Below, piece by piece: positions 1 through 11,400 of a DNA stretch of 64,000 nt; positions within the stretch are counted from its first letter, which is position 1, and each line of letters opens with the position of its first letter. Source of the DNA: Constrictibacter sp. MBR-5. Its GTDB lineage: Bacteria > Pseudomonadota > Alphaproteobacteria > JAJUGE01. The notes under the pieces were generated by a model. That model was not told where the DNA came from. It ran no database searches and saw only the letters and a program-made list of their open reading frames with translations. The stretch lies in assembly GCF_040549485.1 (NCBI RefSeq), contig NZ_JBEPTK010000001.1, positions 248,001 through 312,000 of the forward strand, written 5' to 3'. A program made the translations under genes and the position numbers.

Positions 1-685
1 CGCCAATCCGGCGCGGCGTGTCCGGTCCGTTCGACCCCGGCTCGGTGCCGAACAGCTCGGTCTCCATCCGATCCGGGCTCATCGTGGCGCAGTTCAGCAC
101 CACGAACGGTCCTTCAGCGCGGCGCGACCGCGCGTGCAGCAGCCGGGCCACCACTTCCTTGCCGGCGCCGGGAGGGCCGGCGATGAACACCCGGCTGCCG
201 GTCGGCGCGACCCGCTCGATCGCCTGGCGCACCGCGTTGATGGCCGGAGAGATGCCGATCAGCTCGCCCTGCCCGCCGGCGCGCAGACGCAGCTCGGCGT
301 TCTCGCGCCGCAGCTGCGCCGCCTCGATCGCCCTTTCCACCACGAGGATGAGCCGGTCGGCCTTGAACGGCTTCTCGATGAAGTCGTAGGCACCTTCCTG
401 GATCGCCGCCACGGCGGTCTCGATGTTGCCATGGCCGCTGATCATGACGACGGGCACCAGCGGGTGCTCCTCGCGCAGGATCTTCAGCAGGTCGATGCCG
501 TCATACTCGCTGCCCTCCAGCCAGACGTCGAGAATTACGAGGTTGGGCTGGCGCGCGCGCATTGCCGCCAGGGCGCTCGCCGCGTCTCCGGCTGCGCGCG
601 TCTGATAGCCCTCGTCGCTCAGGATGCCGCCGATCAGCATCCGGATGTCGGCTTCGTCGTCGACGATCAGAATGTCACGCGCCAT
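1..685 (-). CDS. ntrX: NtrX response regulator, C-terminus cut by window edge
   Basis: Sigma-54-type response regulator partnered with the kinase NtrY; the pair governs nitrogen metabolism, redox and envelope functions in alphaproteobacteria. The visible 228 residues hold a complete receiver domain (acidic pocket DD at residues 9-10, phospho-acceptor Asp53, conserved Lys in IEKPFKA) and the start of the AAA+ domain with a Walker A-like stretch (FIAGPPGAGKEVV). That loop reads GPPGAGKE rather than the GESGTGKE of NtrC, as is usual for NtrX. The ATG at 685 overlaps the end of ntrY by 11 bp, which implies translational coupling. The DNA-binding end lies outside the window. Confidence 0.95.
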   Translation of the reverse strand, partial: MARDILIVDDEADIRMLIGGILSDEGYQTRAAGDAASALAAMRARQPNLVILDVWLEGSEYDGIDLLKILREEHPLVPVVMISGHGNIETAVAAIQEGAYDFIEKPFKADRLILVVERAIEAAQLRRENAELRLRAGGQGELIGISPAINAVRQAIERVAPTGSRVFIAGPPGAGKEVVARLLHARSRRAEGPFVVLNCATMSPDRMETELFGTEPGSNGPDTPRRIG

Positions 686-2966
686 AGGCCTTCTTACCGC
701 TCTGCCTGCCTTCTGTCGGAGGCTCGCCATCGGAAGCGGACGGGGCACCGACCGCGATCTCCTCTAGAAGAGGTAGGGCGATCACTGCGCGCGCGCCACG
801 TTCCTCGCGATCTTCGAGTACGAGCTCGCCGCCGTGCTCCTCCATGATCTTCTTAGCGATGGCCAATCCCAGTCCTGTGCCCTTGCTGCGCGTCGTGACG
901 TAGGGCTCCGTCAGACGGTCCTTAAGCGCGGTCGGCAGGCCGACGCCGTTGTCCTCGACGAGGATCATCGCACGCCCGTCCTCTTCCTGCATCCGGAGGC
1001 CGATCCACCCGCGCCCCTCGATGCTGCCGGCCGCCCTGGCGGCCTCGATCGCATCGGCAGCGTTCTGCAACAGGTTGGTGAGCACTTGATTGATCTGCCG
1101 GCGGTCGCAGCTGGCCAACACGCCGTGCTCGGGCAACACGACGCCGAAGTCGATGTCCGAATGGGCTTGCCGTTGCAGGAACACGGCCTTGCGGCAGATG
1201 TCCGCCAGGTCTTCGGGCGCCATGACCGGTGTCGGCAGCCGGGCGAAGGAGGAGAATTCGTCCACCATCTGCCGCAGGTCGTCCACCTGCCGCACGATCG
1301 TGTCGGTACACTGCTGAAATGTCTCGGGGTCGTTGGTGATCTGCGGGAGATAGCGTCGGCGCAGGCGTTCGGCGGCGAGTTGGATCGGCGTCAGTGGGTT
1401 CTTGATCTCGTGCGCGATGCGCCGGGCGATGTCCGCCCACGCCGCCTTCCGTTGTGCCGCCAGCAGGGCGGTGATGTCCGTGAAGGTGACCACGAAGCCG
1501 CCGAGATCGCCGCCGGCGACCTCCGCGGTGACCCGCACCAGCAGGGTGCGCGCCCGGCCCTGCACCGTAATCGTCACCTGCGACTCGACCAGCCGCGCCG
1601 GACGGCGACGCGACTCGTCTAGCGCATCGGCCATTTGCGGCACAATCTCGCGCAGCGGCTGGCCGACGAAGGCGTCAAGGTCGATCCCGAGCAGCTCCGA
1701 GCCGGTCCGGTTCGGCAGGTTAAGGCAGCCCTCGGCATCGAGCCCGATGACGCCTGAGGCTACGCCCGCAAGCACCGCCTCGGTGAAGCGGCGGCGCTCG
1801 TCGAGCTGCCGGTTGGCCTCGATCAGTTCGTCGCGCTGCGCCTCCAGCTGGCCCGTCATCCGATTGAACGCACGGCTGAGCACGTCGAGCTCGTCTCCGG
1901 TGCCGGGCGTCGGCACCCGGACCCCGACGTCCCCTGCGCGTATTCGCTCCGCCGCCCCCACCAGCCGTCCGATCGGCTTCGCCAGGCCGGAAGCGAAATT
2001 GAAGCCGAACCAGACCGCCGCGAGCAGGAAGAGCAGCGCCACCATCGCATAGAGCAGCGCGAAATTGATCTCGATCTGCGACCGCCGCCCCTCGAGCGTC
2101 TCGTAGGCCGAGACCGCCGCGCGCACCTGTTCGAGGTGGTTCAGGACGCGGCGTTCGACGAACCGACCGACATAAAGGAACAGGTCGTCGAACACCTCCA
2201 GCTTCACCAGCGCGCGCAAGCGGTCATCGTCGTCGCTGGTAAGAATCGGCACGCCGCCGCGTCGCGCCTCGTCGAGCGCCCAGTCCGGTACGGGCTCGAA
2301 CTCCAGGCCGAACGTCAGTCCGGCACGCGCTAGGACGCGGCCGTCGCGGTCGAACAGCACCGCCTCGGTCAGGCCCCGCACCCGCGCCTGCCCCTCCAGG
2401 AATCGTTGCATGCGCGGCAGGTTCGCGAGCAGCAGCGGGCCCTCGCGGTTGAAGTCGTTGGCCATCGCGAGGACGTCGCCGATGATCGTCTGCCGATGTT
2501 CGGACAGATAGGCTTCGGCGACCGCGATCGACTCGCTCAGGGCGGTGCGTACCCGGTCGCTGAACCAGCCCTGCAGCCCGAAATGGAAGAAGAGGACAGA
2601 GAAGCTGGCGATCACGATCGTCGGCACGATGGCCACGACGCTGAACAGCATCACAAGCCGAACGTGCAGCCTCGAGCCGGCGAGCTGACGGCGCTGGTTG
2701 GCGATCAGCAGCACGACCCGATACGCGATCACCGCGCCGAGGAGCAGCAGGACGATCAGGTCGAATAGCAGCAGGCCGAGCACGTTCGGCGTGGTCGGCC
2801 GCATCACCGGGACACGCCCGGTCATCACCGCATAGGTCAGGAAGCCGCTGAGAATGGCGAGGATCGCCAGACCCACCGCGAGCGTTCGTCCCACCGCAGG
2901 CCGCCGCATGACGCGGACGAGCCGGGTAGCATGACGGCGGAGCCAGTCCACCCGAGCCGAATCCAT
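675..2966 (-). CDS. ntrY: NtrY membrane sensor histidine kinase
   Basis: Membrane histidine kinase of the NtrY/NtrX pair, 763 residues, a normal family length. From the N-terminus: two early membrane segments, a third near residue 90-110, a periplasmic sensor stretch, a further membrane segment near residue 300, a HAMP linker, a PAS domain, then HisKA with the H-box RIAHEIKNPLTP and an HATPase with VEDNGVGLP and GTGLGLAIAKK. The frame also allows a TTG one codon earlier; the ATG at 2966 is preferred, although only a weak ribosome site precedes it. It lies 73 bp after ntrC on the same strand and overlaps ntrX, so the four ntr genes probably form one operon. Confidence 0.95.
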   Translation of the reverse strand: MDSARVDWLRRHATRLVRVMRRPAVGRTLAVGLAILAILSGFLTYAVMTGRVPVMRPTTPNVLGLLLFDLIVLLLLGAVIAYRVVLLIANQRRQLAGSRLHVRLVMLFSVVAIVPTIVIASFSVLFFHFGLQGWFSDRVRTALSESIAVAEAYLSEHRQTIIGDVLAMANDFNREGPLLLANLPRMQRFLEGQARVRGLTEAVLFDRDGRVLARAGLTFGLEFEPVPDWALDEARRGGVPILTSDDDDRLRALVKLEVFDDLFLYVGRFVERRVLNHLEQVRAAVSAYETLEGRRSQIEINFALLYAMVALLFLLAAVWFGFNFASGLAKPIGRLVGAAERIRAGDVGVRVPTPGTGDELDVLSRAFNRMTGQLEAQRDELIEANRQLDERRRFTEAVLAGVASGVIGLDAEGCLNLPNRTGSELLGIDLDAFVGQPLREIVPQMADALDESRRRPARLVESQVTITVQGRARTLLVRVTAEVAGGDLGGFVVTFTDITALLAAQRKAAWADIARRIAHEIKNPLTPIQLAAERLRRRYLPQITNDPETFQQCTDTIVRQVDDLRQMVDEFSSFARLPTPVMAPEDLADICRKAVFLQRQAHSDIDFGVVLPEHGVLASCDRRQINQVLTNLLQNAADAIEAARAAGSIEGRGWIGLRMQEEDGRAMILVEDNGVGLPTALKDRLTEPYVTTRSKGTGLGLAIAKKIMEEHGGELVLEDREERGARAVIALPLLEEIAVGAPSASDGEPPTEGRQSGKKAYGA

Positions 2967-3039
2967 CAACCAGCCGATCGGCGTGCGCCGCAGGCTGCCC
3001 GCACGGCGTTCCTGCGACGCGCCCTGAGTGCGCCGCGGG

Positions 3040-4483
<1,444 letters not shown>

Positions 4484-4491
<8 letters not shown>

Positions 4492-5662
4492 CGCTGCTGT
4501 TCTCCTCAGTGGCACACATGGGCAACATCACCCGGAAGACGGTGCGGCGGGGCTCGCTCTCGAACTCGATGACCCCTCCATGCTCGTCGACGATCTTCGC
4601 GACGAGCGCCAAGCCGAGGCCGTGACCGCCAGCCTTGGTCGTGACGAACGGATCGAACAGATGCTGGCCGAGATCCTCGGGGATGCCCGATCCGTTGTCC
4701 TGGATGCTCACCATCAGCGGCAGGGCGACCTTCTCGCCCGTGCTGCGAACCGCGAGCCGTACGCCGTGCCTATATGCCGTGGAAATGACGATTTCGCCGT
4801 TCTCTTCGGGCACCGCCTCGGCGGCGTTCTTGATGAGGTTGAGGAAGACCTGGACCAGCTGGTCGCGGTCGCCGAGCACCGGCGGCAACGAGGGGTCGTA
4901 GTGCTCCGCGAAGCGGACGTGCCGCGCGACGCCGCTCTTCGCCAGCCGGCGCACATGATCGAGGACCTCGTGGATGTTCACCGGCCCGCGCACAATTGGG
5001 CGCTGCTCGGCGAAGATGTCCATCCGGTCGACCAGCGCACAGATCCGGTCGGCCTCGTCGCAGATCAGGCGCGTCAGTTCCCGGTCGTTGTCGTCGCAAT
5101 TCTCCTCGACCAGTTGCGCCGCGCCGCGTATGCCGGCGAGCGGGTTCTTCACCTCGTGCGCCAGGACCGCGGCCATGCCGGCGACCGATCGCGCGGCATT
5201 GCGGTGGATCAGCTGCTGGTCGATCTTCTGGGCAATGGAGGGTTGGTGGATGGTCAGCAGCACACCGCCGCCGCCATCGGCCAAAGGACCGGCGTGAACG
5301 GTCGCCCCGGCGACGGCGAAGCGCGGCGATTCCAGCGCGACGCCGTACTCCGTCAGACTGTAGCCGCCTTCCCGGACCTGGTGGACGAGCCCGACAAGCG
5401 GATGCGAGCGGCTGAGCAGCTGGCCGAGTTCCTGCCCCCAGAGATTCTCGATACTGGCCTGAAAGAGCTGTTCGGCAGATGCATTGGCGTAGCGGATCCG
5501 GCTGCCGTCGTCGAGCAGTAGCACGGCGTCGGGAAGTGCGTTCAGGATCGCGCCGACATCGACATCCGCACGGGCGACGGTCGCCGAGTTCGAAGTGCCG
5601 TCCGGCAAACCTTTCTCCTCCGGCGAGCCCATCACGCGTACTGGCACCGCATGTTTGTGCAT
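4484..5662 (-). CDS. ntrB: NtrB nitrogen sensor kinase
   Basis: Cytoplasmic bifunctional kinase/phosphatase that sets NtrC phosphorylation in response to PII proteins. The 392 residues hold an N-terminal PAS domain (about 35-150), an H-box [11 protein letters not shown], an N-box [10 protein letters not shown] and the ATP-lid glycine boxes DNGSGIP and GGHGLGLAL. No membrane segment is present, as expected. It is the first gene of the ntr cluster. In many alphaproteobacteria dusB precedes it; here the next gene upstream is the divergent ispDF, 144 bp away. The ATG at 5662 lacks a clear ribosome site, and Met11 (5632) is an alternative start. Confidence 0.95.
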
Positions 5663-5806
5663 AATTTGTCGGCACCACCATTGAATGACTATTCGATAGG
5701 CATTCTAGCCGGTCGGGCCTGCCCGTCAAGCTGAGCAAACATCATGCAACTCTGGTGCCGCCGCCTTCGCCAGAGTAGGTTCGCGCCGTTCCGTTACGAG
5801 AATCCC

Positions 5807-6964
5807 ATGAAGCGCCGCATCGCTCTCGTCGTCGCCGCCGGACGCGGCACCCGTTTCGGCCGCGCATTGCCCAAGCAATATGCCGACCTCGCCGGTGCGC
5901 CGGTCATTCGGCGGGCAGTCCTCGCCTTCCTTCGACATCCGGGCGTCGCCGGGGTCCGCTGCGTGATTCATCCGGACGATGCCAGCGCCTATGAAGCGGC
6001 CGTCGGTGACCTCGGCCTGCCCCCTGCCGTTCACGGAGGGCCGACCCGCCAGGAGTCCGTGCGGCTCGGCTTGGAAGCACTCGCCGCCGAACCGCCGGAC
6101 ATGGTCCTGATCCACGACGGTGCGCGTCCGATGATCGACAGTAACGTGATCGACCGGACCGTCGCAGCGGCCGAAGCGCACGGTGCCGCCGTCGCCGCCC
6201 TGCGAGTCAACGACACGCTGAAGAGGGGCGACGCGATCGTCACCGCGACGGTGGACCGGAACGGCCTTTGGCGGGCGCAGACGCCGCAGGCCTTCGCGTT
6301 CGGGCCGATCCTCGCCGCCCATCACACCCATGCCGGCGCCGACCTGTCCGACGATGCCGCCGTGGCGGAACGGGCCGGAATCGCCGTGGCCCTCGCCGAG
6401 GGTGCGGAGGACAATCTTAAGATCACCAATCCCGAAGACCTCGACCGCGCGCGGCGCCTGCTCGATTGCCGCGCCCTCACGGTGCGGGTCGGACAGGGAT
6501 TCGACGTCCATCGCTTCGGCCCAGGCGACATCGTCGTGATCGGCGGGATCGGCATCCCGCACGACGCGGGCCTCGTCGGTCATTCCGATGCCGATGTCGC
6601 GCTGCACGCCCTGACCGACGCCATCCTGGGCGGGCTCGCCGACGGCGACATCGGCAGCCATTTCCCGCCATCCGACCCGCGCTGGCGCGGCGCCGATTCG
6701 GCCATCTTTCTGCGCCACGCCGCGGCGCTCGTCCGCGGGCGCGGCGGTGCCATCGACCATGTCGACCTCACCATACTGTGCGAGCGTCCGAAGATCGGCC
6801 CGCACCGGCCGGCGATGACCGCGCGCATCGCCGAACTGCTGCAGATCCCGCCGTCGCGGGTCGGCGTGAAGGCGACCACCACCGAGGGCCTGGGCTTCAC
6901 CGGGCGCGGCGAGGGGATCGCCGCCCAGGCGGTGGCGACACTGCGGCTGCCGCCGGAGGACTGA
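5807..6964 (+). CDS. ispDF: Bifunctional IspD/IspF of the MEP isoprenoid pathway
   Basis: Fused enzyme with two MEP-pathway steps: 2-C-methyl-D-erythritol 4-phosphate cytidylyltransferase (IspD, residues 1 to about 222) and 2-C-methyl-D-erythritol 2,4-cyclodiphosphate synthase (IspF, about 226-385). The IspD part shows the nucleotide loop AAGRGTRFG and HDGARP. The IspF part shows GFDVHRFG with metal ligands Asp233 and His235 plus His267 in [12 protein letters not shown]. The fusion is common in alphaproteobacteria. The ATG at 5807 gives the canonical [14 protein letters not shown] start; an earlier in-frame ATG at 5744 would add unrelated residues. cinA follows 91 bp downstream. Confidence 0.96.
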   Translation: MKRRIALVVAAGRGTRFGRALPKQYADLAGAPVIRRAVLAFLRHPGVAGVRCVIHPDDASAYEAAVGDLGLPPAVHGGPTRQESVRLGLEALAAEPPDMVLIHDGARPMIDSNVIDRTVAAAEAHGAAVAALRVNDTLKRGDAIVTATVDRNGLWRAQTPQAFAFGPILAAHHTHAGADLSDDAAVAERAGIAVALAEGAEDNLKITNPEDLDRARRLLDCRALTVRVGQGFDVHRFGPGDIVVIGGIGIPHDAGLVGHSDADVALHALTDAILGGLADGDIGSHFPPSDPRWRGADSAIFLRHAAALVRGRGGAIDHVDLTILCERPKIGPHRPAMTARIAELLQIPPSRVGVKATTTEGLGFTGRGEGIAAQAVATLRLPPED

Positions 6965-7055
6965 GGGCTCACTGACCGGCCTCTGGCCAGTCCCTGTCGA
7001 CCCGCCCGGCGAAAAGCCGATAGTCTCGACCAGTCGCCCCCAACGGAGCCCCCCT

Positions 7056-7568
7056 ATGACGCTCTTCCCCGATCACCTGACGGCGCTGTCGCGCGAGACG
7101 CTGGAGTCCTTCCGGCGAGCAGGCCTGCGTGCCACAGCGGCCGAATCCTGCACCGGGGGCCTGATCGCGGGCCTGCTCACAGAGATCGCCGGATCGTCGG
7201 ACGTGGTCGGCCGTACCTTCGTCACCTATTCGAACGAGGCGAAGCAGCAGGTGCTGGGCGTGCCGGCGTCGGTGCTGGAGGCGAAGGGCGCCGTCAGTGC
7301 CGAGACGGTGACTGCGATGGCCGAGGGCGCCCTACGCGCCTGCGGACGGGACGCCGACGTCGCGGTCGCCGTCAGCGGGGTCGCGGGGCCGGGCGGCGGC
7401 TCGCCGGAAAAGCCCGTCGGGACCGTTTATATCGCGGTCGCCAGCCGCGGCGGCATGACGAGCGCCGACCGGCACCAGTTCCCCGGCGACCGCACGGAGA
7501 TCCGGCTCAGGACCGTCGAGGCCGCGCTCCGCATGATGGCCGAGCGCGTGTCCTCGAAACCAGCTTAA
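7056..7568 (+). CDS. CinA C-terminal-domain protein (nicotinamide-nucleotide amidase, PncC-like)
   Basis: Single-domain protein of 170 residues matching the C-terminal amidohydrolase domain of CinA, which deamidates nicotinamide mononucleotide in pyridine-nucleotide recycling. Family features are AAESCTGGLIAGLLT near residues 28-42 and the later VAVSGVAGPGGGSPEKPVGTV glycine-rich run (given here as its recognisable family signature). The N-terminal molybdopterin-like domain of full CinA is absent, which is usual for the gene beside ispDF. GGAG lies upstream of the ATG. Its TAA stop shares 4 bp with the convergent YaiI-family gene. Confidence 0.92.
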   Translation: MTLFPDHLTALSRETLESFRRAGLRATAAESCTGGLIAGLLTEIAGSSDVVGRTFVTYSNEAKQQVLGVPASVLEAKGAVSAETVTAMAEGALRACGRDADVAVAVSGVAGPGGGSPEKPVGTVYIAVASRGGMTSADRHQFPGDRTEIRLRTVEAALRMMAERVSSKPA

Positions 7569-8038
7569 GTCGCCTGCGGCGGCACCGGCCGCGCCCGCTT
7601 CGCCGCCTGGACGGCGACCTCGAGCGCGGAGAGGAAGCGCGATCGATCCTGCCTCGAGAAGGAAGGCGGGCCGCCGGTCATCGTGCCCGCGTCGCGAAGA
7701 TCGGCCTTCAGGTTGCGCATGGCGAGCGCCATGCCGATCGAAGCCTCGGTGAACGGCCGGCCCGACGGGCCGAGCACGCGCGCGCCCCTGTCGAGGCAGC
7801 GTTTCGCCAAGGGAATGTCCGTCGTCACGGCGATATCCTCGGGGCCGATCCGCTCCGCGATCCAATCGTCGGCGGCATCGGCGCCCTGGGCGACCACCAC
7901 CTTACGCACCAGCGGATGATCAAGCCCGCGCTGCCAGCGGTCGGAGACATAGTGCGCGACGAGCGCATGGCGGGCGGCGACCTTTAGCACCTCCTCCTTC
8001 ACGGGGCAGCCGTCGGCGTCGACGTAGATCTCGGTCAT
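7565..8038 (-). CDS. YaiI/YqxD family protein (DUF188)
   Basis: Conserved 157-residue protein of the YaiI/YqxD (DUF188) family, whose fold resembles PIN/NYN nucleases but whose substrate is unknown. The family start IYVDADGCPVKEE is intact near residues 3-15, together with VTTDIPLAKRCL and TMTGGPPSFS toward the end. The ATG at 8038 is chosen because homologues begin there; a longer in-frame extension upstream would run through a hairpin and a small separate ORF. The gene converges on cinA with a 4-bp stop overlap. Whether it is read from the micro-gene promoter at 8261-8289 depends on the hairpin at 8074-8101. Confidence 0.9.
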   Translation of the reverse strand: MTEIYVDADGCPVKEEVLKVAARHALVAHYVSDRWQRGLDHPLVRKVVVAQGADAADDWIAERIGPEDIAVTTDIPLAKRCLDRGARVLGPSGRPFTEASIGMALAMRNLKADLRDAGTMTGGPPSFSRQDRSRFLSALEVAVQAAKRARPVPPQAT

Positions 8039-8073
8039 GGGCGGATTCGCAGCGTAATGAGCCCCGGAAAGAC

Positions 8074-8101
8074 GAAGGGCCGCCCCATGGGACGGCCCTT
8101 C
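8074..8101 (-). terminator. Intrinsic terminator-like hairpin after the 26-codon micro-gene
   Basis: The arms at 8074-8082 and 8093-8101 pair over 9 bp (GAAGGGCCG with CGGCCCTTC), with further G-C pairing toward the loop. On the minus strand a pyrimidine-rich run containing CTTTCC follows. It lies between the stop of the micro-gene (8143) and the start of the YaiI-family gene (8038), so it would end a short transcript or attenuate read-through. Confidence 0.65.
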
Positions 8102-8142
8102 CATTGTCGTGTAGCGGTCCGCTAGGGCCGCGGGGGCCGCGT

Positions 8143-8223
8143 TCAGGCGACCCGGATCTCCGCGACAGAGGCGAGGATCCAGCTCCGAGCGACCGACGGC
8201 CGCGACACACAACGATGAGACAC
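8143..8223 (-). CDS. 26-residue micro-protein with a 15-nt Shine-Dalgarno match
   Basis: Short ORF with a GTG start at 8223 and a TGA stop at 8143. The ribosome site AAAGGAGGTGATCCA (8224-8238) abuts the start codon and is complementary over 15 nt to the 3' tail of bacterial 16S rRNA. The peptide (starts MSHRCVSRP, ends AEIRVA) is basic, with one Trp and one Cys, and has no membrane segment or known domain. A strong promoter lies upstream and a hairpin downstream, so it forms a self-contained unit of about 180 nt. I do not recognise a function. The unit could instead be a regulatory RNA whose extended ribosome site is the active part. Confidence 0.55.
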   Translation of the reverse strand: MSHRCVSRPSVARSWILASVAEIRVA

Positions 8224-8260
8224 TGGATCACCTCCTTTCGGTTGTTGACGCCTAGTGGCA

Positions 8261-8289
8261 ATTATGGAGGCGGTTCCATCGGTCGGCAA
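8261..8289 (-). promoter_or_regulatory. Sigma-70 promoter of the micro-gene
   Basis: On the minus strand, -35 TTGCCG (8284-8289) and -10 CATAAT (8261-8266) are separated by exactly 17 nt. Transcription would start near 8254, about 16 nt before the extended ribosome site. The divergent hybrid kinase gene lies on the other side. Confidence 0.6.
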
Positions 8290-8425
8290 GTCTTTCACAT
8301 TCTGAAATTGCCCAGGGTAACAGTGAAACCGGCCGTTGCCGCATGACGGCAGTTCGCTATCATATGCGCTTAATGTCTGTCGGCGCCGCCCCCGTGTGCC
8401 GGAACTTCGCGACGAGGGCGATCCC

Positions 8426-11400
8426 GTGAACCACGACGACCGCCGAGACGGATCGGCGCCGACAGAAACGCCTGAGTTTCTGACGGGCGGTGGCGAAGTC
8501 GGCCTGCTGATGCGAGCAAAGGACTGGTCCGCGACGCCGCTGGGCCCGCCCGAGGACTGGCCGCAGAGCCTGAAGACCGTCGTCCGCATCATGCAGACGT
8601 CGCGCTACGCGATGTGGATGGGCTGGGGCCGGGAGCTCACTTTCTTCTATAATGACGCGTACCGTCCGACCCTCGGCGTGAAGCATCCGCATGCGCTCGG
8701 AATGCCCGCGCAGAAAGTCTGGGCGGAGATCTGGCCGGAAATCGGCCCCCGGATCGCGAAGGTGCTGTCAAGCGGCGACGCGACGTGGGACGAGCGGCTT
8801 CTTCTGCTCCTCGAGCGGAGCGGTTACCCCGAGGAAACCTACCACACCTTCTCCTACAGCCCGCTCCCCGGCGACGCGGGCGGCATCGAAGGTATGCTCT
8901 GCGTCGTCACCGAGGAGACCGAGCGGGTAATCGGGGAGCGGCGCCTCCATACCTTGCGTGACCTCGGTGCACGCTTGGCGGGAACCAACGTCGAAGACGA
9001 GGTCCTGAACGCATTCGGCGGCGCCCTCGCCGGAAATCGCCGCGATCTGATCTTCGCCCTTGTCTACCTGTTCGACGCAGACGGCACCGCAGCCCGCCTC
9101 GCCACGGCGTGCGGAATCGCCCCCGGTCATCCGGTGGCACCCCAGACCATCCCCGTCGATGCGGACCGACATGCTTGGCCGGCGGCGACATTCGCCGCGC
9201 GCAACCCGAGCACCTTGCGCATGTCTGATATTGACCGCGTTTTCGCCGACCTGCCGACCGGCGATTGGGCGAAACCGCCTCGCGAAGCGGTGGTGGTGCC
9301 GATTGCGCGTCAGGGTCAGGAGCGGCCCGCCGGGTTCATTGTCGCCGGCCTGAGTCCGCTCCGTACCTACGACGCCGACTATGCGGGCTTCGTGGAGCTG
9401 ATCGCCGGACAGATCGAAGCGGCCCTCGGCAACGCCAATGCCTATGCCGAAGAGCGGCGCCGGACCGAAGCGCTCGCTGAACTGGATCGCGCCAAGACAT
9501 CGTTCTTTTCCAACATCAGCCACGAATTCCGCACGCCGCTGACCCTGATGCTCGGACCGATCGAGGAGATCTTGTCGAAGGCGCCGGAGGCGGTCCCGAT
9601 GGACGACCGGCGCAACGTCGAGTTGGCTCACCGCAACGGCATCAGACTTCTGCAGCTGGTCAACAGCCTCCTGGATTATTCCCGGATCTCCGCCGGACGC
9701 ATCCATGCGCGCTACCGGCCCGTCGACCTCGCCGCCGCCACATCCGACATCGCTGCGAACTTCCGTGCCGCCGTGGAACGGGCGGGGCTCCGCTTCACCG
9801 TCGACTGTCCGGGGCTGCCGCATCCGGTCCACGTCGACGTCGGCATGTGGGAGACTGTTGTCATCAACCTGCTGTCGAACGCATTCAAGTTCACGATGGC
9901 GGGCGAGATCGCGGTCGAACTCCGGCCGTCAGTAGATCAGGCGTCGGTGGAACTTCGGGTACGCGACACTGGCGCCGGCATCGCCGCCGACGAGCTGCCG
10001 CGCCTCTTTGAGCGGTTCCACCGCATCGAAGGCGCCCGCGGCCGCAGCTTCGAGGGCAGCGGCATCGGCCTCGCCCTTGTGCTCGAACTGGTTCAGTTGC
10101 ACGGCGGGACCATCTCGGTAGAGAGCGAGCCCGACCGCGGCAGCACGTTCCGCGTACGGATCCCCTTCGGTCGGGCCCACCTGCCCGCGGACCGCATCGG
10201 CGACGGGGTGGAGACTGATGTCGGACCGAGCGGCCGTCGCAATGCGCGCGTCGAACAGGCGCTCTACTGGCTGTCCGACGGCGACGTCGAGACCGACGAG
10301 GCGGCCGAGACAGATACCACCATCGAACGCGGCGCCGGCGAACGCATCCTCCTGGCGGACGACAATGCGGACATGCGCGGCTACATCGGCCGCCTGCTGA
10401 TCGCTCAGGGCTACGACGTCGAGGCCGTCCACGACGGGCAGGCAGCGTTGGATTCCGTCCGAAAGCAACCACCGGATCTCGTCCTGACGGACGTCATGAT
10501 GCCGCGGCTCGACGGCTTCGGTCTCCTGCAGAAGCTGCGCGAGGATGTGCTGCTGCGGGAGATACCGGTCGTCCTCGTCTCCGCCCGGGCGGGCGAGGAA
10601 GCCAGGTCCGAAGGCGTCGCCGCCGGAGCGGATGACTATCTGATCAAGCCGTTCTCGGCGCGCGAACTCTTGACGCGGGTCGCCAGTTCACTGGCGAACG
10701 CGCGCATGCGACGGCAAACGGAGCATGCGCTGCGCGAAGAAGCCCGCATGCTGGAGACGCTGAACCGCGTGGGTGCTGCGGTCTCGGCCGAACTCGACAT
10801 GAAGCAGCTGGTCCAGACCGTCACCGACGCGGCGACCGAGCTGACCGGCGCGGCGTTCGGCGCCTTCTTCTATAACGCGGTCGACGACGGAGGCGAATCT
10901 TACACGCTCTACGCCCTGTCCGGCGCGCCACGGGAGTCCTTCGAGGGCTTCCCCATGCCGCGCAATACGCCGATCTTCGGACCGACATTTGCCGGAGAGC
11001 GACCGGTCCGGTCCGACGACATCACGGCGGACCCGAACTACGGACTGAGTTCCCCCCACCGGGGCATGCCGGCAGGCCATCTTCCCCTGCGCAGCTACTT
11101 GGCCGTACCTGTCGTCTCCCGTTCGCGCGAGGTGCTGGGCGGCCTGTTCTTCGGGCATCCCGCGCCGGGGGTCTTCACCGAGCGTTCCGAGCGCCTCGCC
11201 ACTGGCATCGCGGCACAGGCCGCCGTCGCCATCGACAATGCCACCCTCTATCGCGCGGCCCAAAACGAGATCGCCGAGCGCAAGCAGACCGAGTCGGCGC
11301 TGCGCGAGAGCGAGATGCGCTACCGCGAGCTCACCGCTACCCTGGAGACGCGGGTCGAAGAACGCACGGGGGAACTGGCCGAGGCCAACGCCAACCTCCG

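Noticed and set aside
8223-8240. Plus-strand sequence resembling the 3' end of 16S rRNA (TGGATCACCTCCTTT).
   Set aside because: No rRNA-like sequence precedes it. It is the complement of the extended ribosome site of the minus-strand micro-gene.
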